Assembly: GCA_038203615.1 (NCBI GenBank)
Contig: JBBRDU010000048.1
Span: 1 to 21,292, forward strand
Origin: JBBRDU01 sp038203615
GTDB taxonomy: Bacteria > Verrucomicrobiota > Verrucomicrobiia > Chthoniobacterales > UBA10450
Length of the DNA stretch: 21,292 bases
Direction: 5' to 3'
The notes below the pieces were generated by a model. The model was not told the origin of the DNA. It saw only the letters and a list, made by a program, of their open reading frames with translations, and did not search any database. Positions 14,970 to 21,292 of this stretch are shown piece by piece. Position numbers and translations under genes: made by a program. Numbering within the stretch: position 1 is the first letter of the stretch; each line of letters starts with the position of its first letter.

Positions 14970-15515
14970 TCACCTGCAATGGACCGAAAGCTCTCGCGTG
15001 TAAGTGGAGCCGGCTGGCGTGGGTTGACTGGAATAGAGAGAAAATTCCTCGATCCGGAACATGCCGGCATCGAGATCCGCGTTTTGCACCAAGAATTTCC
15101 GCGCCGCAGACTGTGAAACATCGCGGCAGCGCGCCAGGGTTATGTGCGGATGCCACGGCCGGAGATCGGGCTCCAGATGAGCGGCGAGGGCCGCTTCCTG
15201 AACCCGTTTGTGAACCTGGAACAAATGTGGATGACCTGCACCGACACCGATGCAGACAATCCTGGGCGGACCTTTGGGAGGAAACGCTCCCATCCCCTGA
15301 ACAGGAAGGACGAAGGCAGCGAAACGGATCGCGCTGAGCGTTTCCTGCAGATGCGCTTGGATTTCGCCCGGGACATCGCCGAAAAAACCGAGAGTGAGAT
15401 GCATCTGCCGGGCGTGCCCCCAGCGCACGCCGGGAAGTTGCGGATCGAGCTGCCGCAGGAATTGCCTGATCGTGTCAGGCAGATCGATCGCTACAAACAA
15501 CCGCTTGATCGTCAC
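14970..15515 (-). CDS. thpR: RNA 2',3'-cyclic phosphodiesterase (2'-5' RNA ligase family)
   Basis: A 181-aa member of the 2H phosphoesterase superfamily (ThpR/LigT), which opens 2',3'-cyclic phosphates on RNA ends and can reversibly make 2'-5' linkages. The start is taken as GTG 15515 ('(M)TIKRLFVAIDLPDTI'), with GGA upstream at suitable spacing; the open frame extends to 15584 but then overlaps smpB. Both catalytic HxTx motifs are present: 'MHLTLGFFGDV' (HLTL 39-42) and 'WHPHITLARC' (HITL 124-127). The C-terminal 'FSLYSSQPTPAGSTYTRE' is typical. Its start lies 22 bases after the smpB stop in the same orientation, so it is likely the last gene of an rpoZ–smpB–thpR run. Confidence 0.93.
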   Translation of the reverse strand: MTIKRLFVAIDLPDTIRQFLRQLDPQLPGVRWGHARQMHLTLGFFGDVPGEIQAHLQETLSAIRFAAFVLPVQGMGAFPPKGPPRIVCIGVGAGHPHLFQVHKRVQEAALAAHLEPDLRPWHPHITLARCRDVSQSAARKFLVQNADLDAGMFRIEEFSLYSSQPTPAGSTYTRELSVHCR

Positions 15516-15537
15516 GGCCGTTCCGTTCCTCACGCGG

Positions 15538-15999
15538 TCAGCCGTGCTTGCGGTTAAAGCGCGCGACCTCGCGCTCCGTTTCACGGTCCGTCGCCCTCTT
15601 CTTCAGGTCCGCCCGTTTATCGCGCGCGACCTTGCCTTGCCCGACACCGATCTCCGCTTTGAGATGGCCTTTCTTCCAATAAACACTCAGAATGACGAGG
15701 GCATGCCCGGCCACGTTGGCGTAGCCGTAGAGCTTATCGATCTCATGTCGATGGAGGAGGAGTTTGCGCACCCGTTTAGCGGCCGGGATCTCGTGACTGG
15801 CCCGCTCATAAGGCTGGATATCGGCGTTGAAGAGAAAAACTTCGCCGTTCTCGATCCGGGCAAAGGCATCGCTGATATTGGCCTTGCCCGCACGGATCGA
15901 CTTGACCTCGCTGCCCTTCAACTCGATGCCCGCTTCGTAGCGCTCAAGAATATGGAAGTCGCGCAGCGCTTTTCGATTCAGGATCGATTCGGTCCCCAT
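15538..15999 (-). CDS. smpB: SsrA-binding protein SmpB
   Basis: A 153-aa SmpB, which binds tmRNA and brings it to stalled ribosomes for trans-translation. The start is ATG 15999 ('MGTESILNRKALRDFHI'); six more in-frame codons upstream, read from an ATG at 16017, fall in a repeat and are not family-like. Conserved blocks are 'YEAGIELKGSEVKSIRAG', 'ISDAFARIENGEVFLFNADI', 'RKLLLHRHEIDKL' and 'YWKKGHLKAEIGVGQGK'. The basic C-terminal tail ends 'EVARFNRKHG', the part that mimics the missing codon–anticodon helix. No ribosome binding site is obvious. tmRNA is not seen in the window. Confidence 0.97.
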   Translation of the reverse strand: MGTESILNRKALRDFHILERYEAGIELKGSEVKSIRAGKANISDAFARIENGEVFLFNADIQPYERASHEIPAAKRVRKLLLHRHEIDKLYGYANVAGHALVILSVYWKKGHLKAEIGVGQGKVARDKRADLKKRATDRETEREVARFNRKHG

Positions 16000-16014
16000 G
16001 GAACCAACGTAGCA

Positions 16015-16058
16015 CAAGCCTCAGGCTTGCGAGGGGGCAGCCTTCCGAGGGGGGAAGG
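16015..16058. repeat. Two hairpins in the rpoZ–smpB spacer
   Basis: CAAGCC-TCA-GGCTTG (16015-16029) and CCTTCC-GAGGGG-GGAAGG (16041-16058) form consecutive hairpins in the 68-base spacer between the rpoZ stop and the smpB start. The first is flanked by GTAGCA, echoing the GTAGC edge of elements B and C. On the minus-strand transcript they could attenuate or process the mRNA between the two genes. There is no T-tract, so a classic terminator is not claimed. Confidence 0.5.
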
Positions 16059-16067
16059 TCGGCCTGC

Positions 16068-16280
16068 TTACTTCGTTTCGGTCGCGTCCACCATTTCAAA
16101 GGTGAGCTTCCCAGCGATAATCTCTTTTAGAGCAATGTCGGTGAGAGTAGAGCGCGGACCTGTTTCCACCATCGGACGGTGTCCCAGGCTCAGCTGACGC
16201 ACTCTCTTCGAAACGACATTGATCAAGAGTTGCTGGTTAGGGATCACTAAAGCCGCTTCCTGGAGAAGTTGAGTGGTCAT
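16068..16280 (-). CDS. rpoZ: DNA-directed RNA polymerase omega subunit (short, divergent)
   Basis: 70 aa from ATG 16280 ('MTTQLLQEAALVIPNQQLLI'). Omega stabilises the beta' subunit during RNA polymerase assembly. The order of omega features is retained: an N-terminal helix, 'IPNQQLLINVVSKRVRQLSL' (compare 'vpNrFeLvllaakRArql'), and 'TDIALKEIIAGKLTFEMV' (compare 'vvALrEIaaGKi'). The open frame continues upstream to 16388, but those 36 residues do not resemble omega. The place before smpB and the short length fit omega as I recall it from Verrucomicrobiota. The identification rests on short motifs, so some uncertainty remains. Confidence 0.8.
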   Translation of the reverse strand: MTTQLLQEAALVIPNQQLLINVVSKRVRQLSLGHRPMVETGPRSTLTDIALKEIIAGKLTFEMVDATETK

Positions 16281-16499
16281 ATTGCGCAATGATCTGATGG
16301 TGCGAGTCGCTTCCGCCGGGAATTGAAGGATTTCAGGCACGCCCTCGGACAAGCCGGATCGACGATATTGCGGGAGAAGCGTGGCCATAAAAAAGGAGCC
16401 AAAATTGTGCGATTGGTTCCGATCCTTGTCAATGCCATTTGTTACGGCACCAGGGTGTGGCGGAGACGCCGGGCGAGGAAAGGAATTCGCCGGAAGGGG

Positions 16500-16517
16500 G
16501 CCTCTCCGCGAGGAGGC
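16500..16517 (-). terminator. Weak hairpin after the PilX-like gene
   Basis: GCCTC (16500-16504) and GAGGC (16513-16517) form a 5-bp stem starting about ten bases after the minus-strand PilX-like stop at 16527. It is GC-rich but has no U-tract on the minus-strand transcript. It may mark the end of the pseudopilin transcript; evidence is weak. Confidence 0.25.
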
Positions 16518-16526
16518 TAGTTCCTT

Positions 16527-17969
16527 CTAGCGAGTGTCCTCTACGTAACTTGTGATGCGGTAATCGACCGCGTCGCCTTCGGTATCGAGCTCGCGGTCGT
16601 AATGCCAGCTCGTATTGCCGTTGCCATAAAAAGTCTTGGAGACGAGCGCCCCGGTGATGTCCGGATTCCCCGTCAGGCTAACGTCCGCGCTGGGTGCATA
16701 AAAGGTGGCGGCAAAGTTGCCCGGCGGCGCAATCGCGATGGTCTGACTGGTGGATGGATCCGATGGACTGATGGCGTAGTACTGGAGATTGGCTGCGATC
16801 CCGCTCTCATTAACGATGTCGCGCGCTTTGACATTCATGTTCCCGTCAAAAAAGATCTTCAGATGCACCTGGGGTTTCACGTCGATGGACGCGGTCATGT
16901 CATTGGTGACGTGGATGGCCACGTAAGTTTGAGCGGAGCCGGACGGATTGACCGTGAGCTTCCCGCTGAGAGACGAGAGGAGATAATAGGTCGGAGCCGA
17001 AGGACTGCCCGGGGTCGGCGGCGTAAGCGAGACCGTGCCCGGGATGGAAGTGGGCGACGGCTGGGGCGCCGGGAAATTCGTGGGCATCTTGTAGGGAGGT
17101 ATGGTGAAAGGAACATTATTGTCGATGGTGCCGGTCACATAGGAGGAACGAGTCACGGTGCCGCCGTTCGTCGCCAGGTTGCCGTAAAGCATGCCCATGA
17201 CCGTGGCGGTCGCGCTGCCAATCTCGACTGAGCCGCTGCGGGAGTCGGAATAATGCGGGTCCGACGGACTCGTCGCGCAAAAGTAATAGGCGCCGTTTTT
17301 TGAATTATAGCTGTCGATTTGCGCGGCGGAACCGAGTCCGTAAAACGAGCCGCTGCATTTAATGGCAGCCTCGAAAGGAGTGACCGGCGCGGAAATCAAC
17401 TCGATCCGGCGGGAGACGCTGGGTGTCGAAACTGGCACGACCGCCTTCCCCGTTCCGTCACCGCTGGCCCCGTAGGCGGCGATAAAATGATCGTAGTTAA
17501 AATCGATCTTGCGCAACATGCTGTCACCCCGGGTGCCAACACCCATCCGGTCATCCATTCCAACCCGCTTCAACCCCTGCAGCGGCGCGGTCCCTTTGAC
17601 GCGCAAGCGGTACCAGGCGTTTCCGGTAATCGTGTCGTAATAGAAAATGTCTGCCGCCGCGCTCGTGCTGAGACCGTCGGCTCCGAACGTGACGGGCGTA
17701 CTCGTGTAGGTGCTGCCGGAATGGGTCCAGCTCGTAAAAGCATGGGTGGGGTCGAGGATGGTCTTGCGGACTTCGGCATAGGCGAGATCGCCACCGGCCT
17801 CGGCAGCATAGAGCGATTCCTTCCAGCCGCGTACCTGGCCGGAGGCGGCATTAAAGCGCGTGACGCAATTGAGAAGAATGTTTCCGCCGATGACGGACAC
17901 GATGAGAATGGTGCCGATCACGCAGAGCAGCACATTGGCTCGCTCTCTGGATGGATGATGTAATTTCAT
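16527..17969 (-). CDS. PilX-like pilus assembly protein, copy 1
   Basis: 480 aa from ATG 17969 ('MKLHHPSRERANVLL'). The open frame runs on to 18062 but that part overlaps the preceding gene's end. One N-terminal membrane helix (about 12-34) is followed by 'GWKESLYAAEAGGDLAYAEV', the 'AAE' pattern of PilX N-terminal domains (minor pilin/pseudopilin of type IV pilus-like systems). It lacks the G|FTLLE cleavage motif of its neighbours. The long exported region includes 'LQGLKRVGMDDRM' (132-144), 'KIDFNYDHFIAAYG', a Pro-rich segment, and a C-terminal beta-rich domain ('NFAATFYAPSADVSLTGNPD') ending 'ITSYVEDTR'. All these blocks recur in the protein at 19458-20999, so the two are paralogues. It is last in the downstream cassette, 25 bases after the PilW-like gene. 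Specific function is unknown. Confidence 0.8.
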   Translation of the reverse strand: MKLHHPSRERANVLLCVIGTILIVSVIGGNILLNCVTRFNAASGQVRGWKESLYAAEAGGDLAYAEVRKTILDPTHAFTSWTHSGSTYTSTPVTFGADGLSTSAAADIFYYDTITGNAWYRLRVKGTAPLQGLKRVGMDDRMGVGTRGDSMLRKIDFNYDHFIAAYGASGDGTGKAVVPVSTPSVSRRIELISAPVTPFEAAIKCSGSFYGLGSAAQIDSYNSKNGAYYFCATSPSDPHYSDSRSGSVEIGSATATVMGMLYGNLATNGGTVTRSSYVTGTIDNNVPFTIPPYKMPTNFPAPQPSPTSIPGTVSLTPPTPGSPSAPTYYLLSSLSGKLTVNPSGSAQTYVAIHVTNDMTASIDVKPQVHLKIFFDGNMNVKARDIVNESGIAANLQYYAISPSDPSTSQTIAIAPPGNFAATFYAPSADVSLTGNPDITGALVSKTFYGNGNTSWHYDRELDTEGDAVDYRITSYVEDTR

Positions 17970-17994
17970 GCTGGAGGGAGAGAAGAGGTTGAGA

Positions 17995-18621
17995 CTATCC
18001 GCGGCGTCTGTTGCGCAAGTAGGCGGTAGCACAAATGTTCGTGCCGGTCCGTGAGGCCACACTGCCGGCAGTCGTGAAGAGCGGCATAAACGTGACCGAC
18101 GTGTTGGCGTACTCAGTGTTCGCTAATTCCACATCGGTTGTCTGCGGAACGAGCTGATCCGTGCTGGAGGCGATCGTAGTAACGACTCCATTTTCCGTGC
18201 GCAGGATGGACATTCCATTGATGGAGTAAACGACCGTGGTCGAAGATGTCCCGTAATTAACCTGCAGACCGCTGGAGGTTTGAGCGACCAGCGGATTGCG
18301 CGGGGTCCCTATGAGGGCCGGGTTGGCCAGGGCTTCCGTGTCCCCTGCCTGAATCAGGTAATTAGGCACGGTCACGGTCACGGATTGCAAATCGACGGAA
18401 GTCGTCACGATCAGACCGCGTTTCACATCGCGGTTAAGATAATCAATGATGCGGACCTGCTGCATGTGGGTGGCGAAGTAATTATCGACCGCGTTGAAAC
18501 TCTTCTGCAGAGCCACGCTTGAGGTGAGAGTGCCGCCGACGATGACGGAACTGATGGCGACCGCCACCATCATTTCCGCGAGAGTGAAGCCAGTGATTCT
18601 TTTAGTTGATGCTAATTTCAT
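17995..18621 (-). CDS. PilW-like prepilin-type pseudopilin
   Basis: 208 aa from ATG 18621. The N-terminus 'KRITGFTLAEMMVAVAISSV' is a class III signal: prepilin peptidase would cut after G11 and methylate F12, with Glu at +5 (E16). A hydrophobic helix of about 20 residues follows, then a soluble domain. It lies in a PilV–PilW–PilX order, so it is called PilW-like, a minor pilin priming or decorating a type IV pilus or type II secretion-like pseudopilus. Its ATG overlaps the previous gene's TGA by four bases (18618-18621), indicating translational coupling. Its C-terminal part ('TIASSTDQLVPQTTD', 'NTEYANTSVTFMPLF', 'AYLRNRRRG') is nearly repeated by the partial gene at the window end. Confidence 0.85.
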   Translation of the reverse strand: MKLASTKRITGFTLAEMMVAVAISSVIVGGTLTSSVALQKSFNAVDNYFATHMQQVRIIDYLNRDVKRGLIVTTSVDLQSVTVTVPNYLIQAGDTEALANPALIGTPRNPLVAQTSSGLQVNYGTSSTTVVYSINGMSILRTENGVVTTIASSTDQLVPQTTDVELANTEYANTSVTFMPLFTTAGSVASRTGTNICATAYLRNRRRG

Positions 18622-19118
18622 TTTTTTGAGCCATTTGAAACGAACGTGGTGGTTTGTTCTGAACGGGCCCGTCCGTTAAGGGCCATGTTCCAGGAGGAAA
18701 AGACATCTATCTGCACGACGCCGGTTCCGAGATCGGTCGCGGTGGAATTGGTGGTGACCGTGCCACTCGGCGTCCGGGTGACCTGGGTCACTCCGTTCGG
18801 GGTGGGATAGCCACTAATCTTGACGACTTCGGTCGCCTTCTTGCAGAAATCGGAGGCATTGGCGGACGTCGCCATCAAGCCTTGCACATAAGAGGTGCTG
18901 GTCAGGTCGGAAAAGGCGAGATTACGGAAGGTTTCGCAGCGGTCATGGACGCTTTCCAAAGCGGCGATTGTCTCCTTGCTGGCATCGATGTATCGAAGGC
19001 AGACGGCGTTGAGCTCGAAGATGGAAGCGAAAAAACCGGCCATGAGCATGGCGGCAATCATGACCTCGAGAAGGGTCATACCGGACTGATAGGTCCGTCG
19101 TTTCCGTGCAAGCTTCAT
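18618..19118 (-). CDS. PilV-like prepilin-type pseudopilin
   Basis: 166 aa from ATG 19118 ('MKLARKRRTYQSG'). The frame is open to 19214 but the extra residues lack signal features. The class III signal 'YQSGMTLLEVMIAAMLMAGF' gives cleavage after G13, Met at +1 and Glu at +5 (E18). The soluble part contains three Cys residues after the signal helix, one in 'LESVHDRCETF'. It is first in the downstream cassette and overlaps the PilW-like start by four bases. The start has no Shine-Dalgarno, but a TATAAT box lies about ten bases upstream, so the transcript may be almost leaderless. Confidence 0.85.
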   Translation of the reverse strand: MKLARKRRTYQSGMTLLEVMIAAMLMAGFFASIFELNAVCLRYIDASKETIAALESVHDRCETFRNLAFSDLTSTSYVQGLMATSANASDFCKKATEVVKISGYPTPNGVTQVTRTPSGTVTTNSTATDLGTGVVQIDVFSSWNMALNGRARSEQTTTFVSNGSKK

Positions 19119-19457
19119 ATTATGGTAATTATAAAAGCTAGCATTAAATATGCCTATTTTCTCTTTTCTGCGAGACCCTTGGCCCGAGATGAGAAAATCG
19201 CCGGGTTTTGTCACTTTTGAGAATCTTACGGCTCATTTCTTCCAAAATGTGCCTCCATCGAAGGTAACGCCGCGTTTTCCCGGCAAACGCATGACGGCTG
19301 AGGGGCCCGCGGGGTGGAATCCGCCCAGAAACGTTCCCTGCCCGGTTGGTGAACAACCAATGGAGATCGCCCGCCGGGCCAGCCGTTCCTTACAACTCCC
19401 CGGGACTTCGCCTCATCTCCATGCGCGGGTCAAGCTTGCCCCGCGCCGCCGGAGTGC
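19119..19457. other. Gene-less spacer between the two pseudopilin cassettes
   Basis: 339 bases between the PilX-like copy 2 stop and the PilV-like start. A plus-strand open frame across it (19150-19461) has no protein-like composition and is rejected. The spacer contains a candidate promoter at its end near 19128-19133, and a small hairpin GGTTG...CAACC at 19344-19358 that might help end the upstream transcript. Nothing else is recognised. Confidence 0.5.
19128..19133 (-). promoter_or_regulatory. Candidate -10 box for the pseudopilin cassette
   Basis: The minus strand reads TATAAT exactly at 19133-19128 in an AT-rich stretch. Seventeen bases further upstream is TAGGCA, which matches TTGACA at four of six positions. 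Transcription would begin within a few bases of the ATG at 19118, giving a nearly leaderless mRNA. Evidence is the motif only. Confidence 0.35.
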
Positions 19458-20999
19458 CTAACGAATATCTTCGACGTAACTAGCCACCCGGTAATCGGTC
19501 GGCTTGACTACGTCCGACAGCTGCTTGTCGAAATGGAACCCGGTGTTGCCGTTCCCAGACCAGCTCTTGCAAACGCAAGCGCCAAAGAGGTCGGGGTTGC
19601 CGTTCATCGTCACGTCCGCACCAGGCGCGTAGATCAGCATATAGAAGTTGCCAGGCGGACTCATCTCAATGGTCTGCGTGGCCGGCGCGGTGGGATTAAT
19701 ACCATAAAGCTGGACGTGTCCCGCCCGGCTCGGATTGCTCGACGGACTTCCGTCGACGTTGTTGTTCGCGAAATCCTTTCCTTTCATACTGAAATTGCCC
19801 GAAAGGAAAAACCTCACATTCACTCCCTGCGCGACCGTCAGACTTCCGGAGATGTCCCCGGTGACGACGACATTCACGTAGACCTCACTTGTGCCGGAGG
19901 GGTTACTAATATTGCCGTTGCTAAATGAACCGAAGTTATACCAGGGACAGGTGGCGTCATCGAAACTGGTCGCGGTATTCACCACCGGAGTGAAAGTAGA
20001 TGAGGCGGCGCTTTGATAACCGGGGTGCGAGGGCAGCGTTTGTGGAGGAATGGTAAAGGCGACGTTGTTATCGACCACGCCGCTGATGTTCGACGTGCTG
20101 GCGCTGCCGCCGTTCGTGGTCACGTCGCCATAAATATAACCGCCCTGGCTAAAGCTGGACGTGCCCACACTGACGTTGCCGTCATGGGCATCGGCATCAT
20201 AGGGTGAGGCTGGGTTGCTGCCCTTGTATGCGCCGTTTTGCGAGTCATAGCTATCAATGACGCCGGCCGAGCCAGGCCCGGAAAAGGCGGAGGCAGCTTT
20301 GATGGCCGCATCAATGGGAGTAATCGGCGCCACGATCAATTCCACCCGTCGGATGATTTGAGCGTTACTGACGCTCTGCAGCCCCTTTCCGTTCCCGGAC
20401 GTCGATGACGCGGTGGAAAGAGCGTCCCCGTAGCCAAAGGCCGCTTTGAAGTGATCGTAATTAAAATCGATCCGGCGCAGCAGACTGTCGCCTTTCGTAA
20501 TTCCGTCCAGGCGATCATCCATCCCCACGCGCTTGAATCCTTGCAACACCGCCGTCCCGGCTGAGCGGATACGATAGACGGGCATCTGTCCGTTCTGATC
20601 TATCTTATCAACCGTCACCTGGTAGCTCAGGCTGTTGTTGACCCCGAATGACTGTGGATAAGGACTGGCGTACCCGCAAGCCCACGAGGCGGGTGTCGGC
20701 GAAGGACTGACCATGGGCGTCGGTACCGGTGAAGGAGCAGGCGAACTCCATCCATTGGCGGCCGGAAAACCGGTGCTCGAGCTGGTATTGTACGTTCGAA
20801 TTTCGTTGAAGGCCGCATCGGCTCCTCCCTCGGCGGCATACAAGGCTTCTTTCCACGCCTTAATTTGCTTGGACGAGGCGTTATAGCGCGTCGTGCAGTT
20901 CATGAGGACGCCTGCAGCGATGATCGAAAGCACTGTGATCGTGCAAAGAGCACAGAGAAGGGCGCTGCCGCTTTGTCCAGTTCGTCGCTTCAGGTTCAT
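19458..20999 (-). CDS. PilX-like pilus assembly protein, copy 2
   Basis: 513 aa from ATG 20999 ('MNLKRRTGQSGSALLCALC'), with AAGG about ten bases upstream; an in-frame TTG at 21017 is less likely. An N-terminal membrane helix precedes 'AWKEALYAAEGGADAAFNEI', the PilX-type pattern. A Pro/Ser-rich linker ('SPAPSPVPTPMVSPSPTP', about 86-103) is absent from copy 1. Shared blocks with copy 1 include 'LQGFKRVGMDDRL', 'RRIDFNYDHFKAAFG', 'VDNNVAFTIPP', 'NPDLFGACVCKSWSGNGNTG' and the end 'RVASYVEDIR'. The C-terminal beta-rich domain resembles one I recall in many PilX-like proteins. It lies 18 bases after the upstream PilW-like stop, in one operon with it. Confidence 0.8.
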   Translation of the reverse strand: MNLKRRTGQSGSALLCALCTITVLSIIAAGVLMNCTTRYNASSKQIKAWKEALYAAEGGADAAFNEIRTYNTSSSTGFPAANGWSSPAPSPVPTPMVSPSPTPASWACGYASPYPQSFGVNNSLSYQVTVDKIDQNGQMPVYRIRSAGTAVLQGFKRVGMDDRLDGITKGDSLLRRIDFNYDHFKAAFGYGDALSTASSTSGNGKGLQSVSNAQIIRRVELIVAPITPIDAAIKAASAFSGPGSAGVIDSYDSQNGAYKGSNPASPYDADAHDGNVSVGTSSFSQGGYIYGDVTTNGGSASTSNISGVVDNNVAFTIPPQTLPSHPGYQSAASSTFTPVVNTATSFDDATCPWYNFGSFSNGNISNPSGTSEVYVNVVVTGDISGSLTVAQGVNVRFFLSGNFSMKGKDFANNNVDGSPSSNPSRAGHVQLYGINPTAPATQTIEMSPPGNFYMLIYAPGADVTMNGNPDLFGACVCKSWSGNGNTGFHFDKQLSDVVKPTDYRVASYVEDIR

Positions 21000-21017
21000 A
21001 GTCGTTCGCCTTATCAA

Positions 21018-21292
21018 TTAGTTTCCGCGGCGCTTGTTGCGCAGGAAGGCCGTCGAATAGACCGTCGTCCCCGTCTGGGACATCGGCAGATTATTCGAGG
21101 TGAAAATGGGCATGAAAGTGACGGTGCTCGTCGTGTACTCGGTGTTGGACGCCTGCCAGTCAGTCGTCTGCGGCAAGAGCTGATCGGTGCTGGATGCGAT
21201 CATGGTGAGAATCCCGTTTTCCGTTCGAGTGATTGTGTTCCCGCTGACCGTGTAAACAACGACCGTGCCACCAATCGTCATGGTCATGGCCG
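21018..21292 (-). CDS. PilW-like pseudopilin, C-terminal part only
   Basis: The frame is open from the window edge to TAA at 21020-21018, so the N-terminus with the expected prepilin signal is outside. The visible ~90 residues match the C-terminus of the PilW-like protein at 17995-18621: 'MIASSTDQLLPQTTD', 'NTEYTTSTVTFMPIF' and 'STAFLRNKRRGN'. It therefore belongs to a second copy of the cassette, directly before PilX-like copy 2. Confidence 0.8.
   Translation of the reverse strand, partial: AMTMTIGGTVVVYTVSGNTITRTENGILTMIASSTDQLLPQTTDWQASNTEYTTSTVTFMPIFTSNNLPMSQTGTTVYSTAFLRNKRRGN

Noticed and set aside
15394..16197. 267-codon plus-strand open frame
   Set aside because: It is antisense to smpB and thpR, which carry clear family motifs.
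16281..16388. 36-residue N-terminal extension of omega
   Set aside because: It does not resemble omega; the internal ATG gives the normal N-terminal helix.
19150..19461. 103-codon plus-strand open frame in the pseudopilin spacer
   Set aside because: It is Pro/Arg-rich without domain features, has no ribosome binding site, and covers the candidate promoter region's surroundings.

Overview
The window is chromosomal DNA of moderately high GC. It most likely comes from a Verrucomicrobiota bacterium, possibly a soil lineage of the Chthoniobacterales/Spartobacteria type. This rests on a very short divergent RNA polymerase omega subunit beside smpB, tandem PilX/PilW/PilV-like pseudopilin cassettes, many short palindromic intergenic elements, few clear Shine-Dalgarno sequences, and a perfect match to the LexA operator consensus I recall for Verrucomicrobia (TGTTC-N4-GAACA). 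The assignment is inference.

Layout. 1-530 is the 3' end of an osmoprotectant-type ABC permease gene. 660-5479 is a two-gene, translationally coupled operon (ATGA overlap). Its first protein fuses a class III nucleotidyl cyclase domain, a TIR domain and an AAA-like/STAND-type NTPase. The second has a related AAA-like NTPase, one transmembrane helix and TPR repeats. This is the strongest candidate in the window for an unusual signalling or defence system. 5588-6952 is a succinate-semialdehyde-type aldehyde dehydrogenase. 6953-7309 has no gene but holds four hairpin or palindromic elements. 7310-7855 (minus) is a small Tudor/KOW-like protein. 7966-9345 is an OPA-family MFS transporter. 9483-10604 (minus) is a PA0069-type radical SAM protein with a LexA-like operator directly upstream. 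10849-10936 is tRNA-Ser(UGA), followed by a degenerate copy of its own 3' half.

11314-14907 carries an ArnT/PMT-like membrane glycosyltransferase, ruvA and a conserved protein that may be ATP-grasp-like. On the minus strand, 16280 down to 14970 carries rpoZ, smpB and thpR, a housekeeping RNA-metabolism cluster. From 16527 to the window end, all on the minus strand, there are two copies of a pseudopilin cassette. The downstream copy is PilV-like, PilW-like and PilX-like. The upstream copy, cut by the window edge, shows PilX-like and the C-terminus of a PilW-like protein.

Dispersed palindromes recur throughout. They sit in all three convergent intergenic spaces, in the divergent space before the tRNA, and between rpoZ and smpB. 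One supplies the stop codon of the gene it abuts. Two (9370-9445 and 10648-10758) fold as an outer stem enclosing three small hairpins, like a cloverleaf. No CRISPR array, transposase or integrase is visible.
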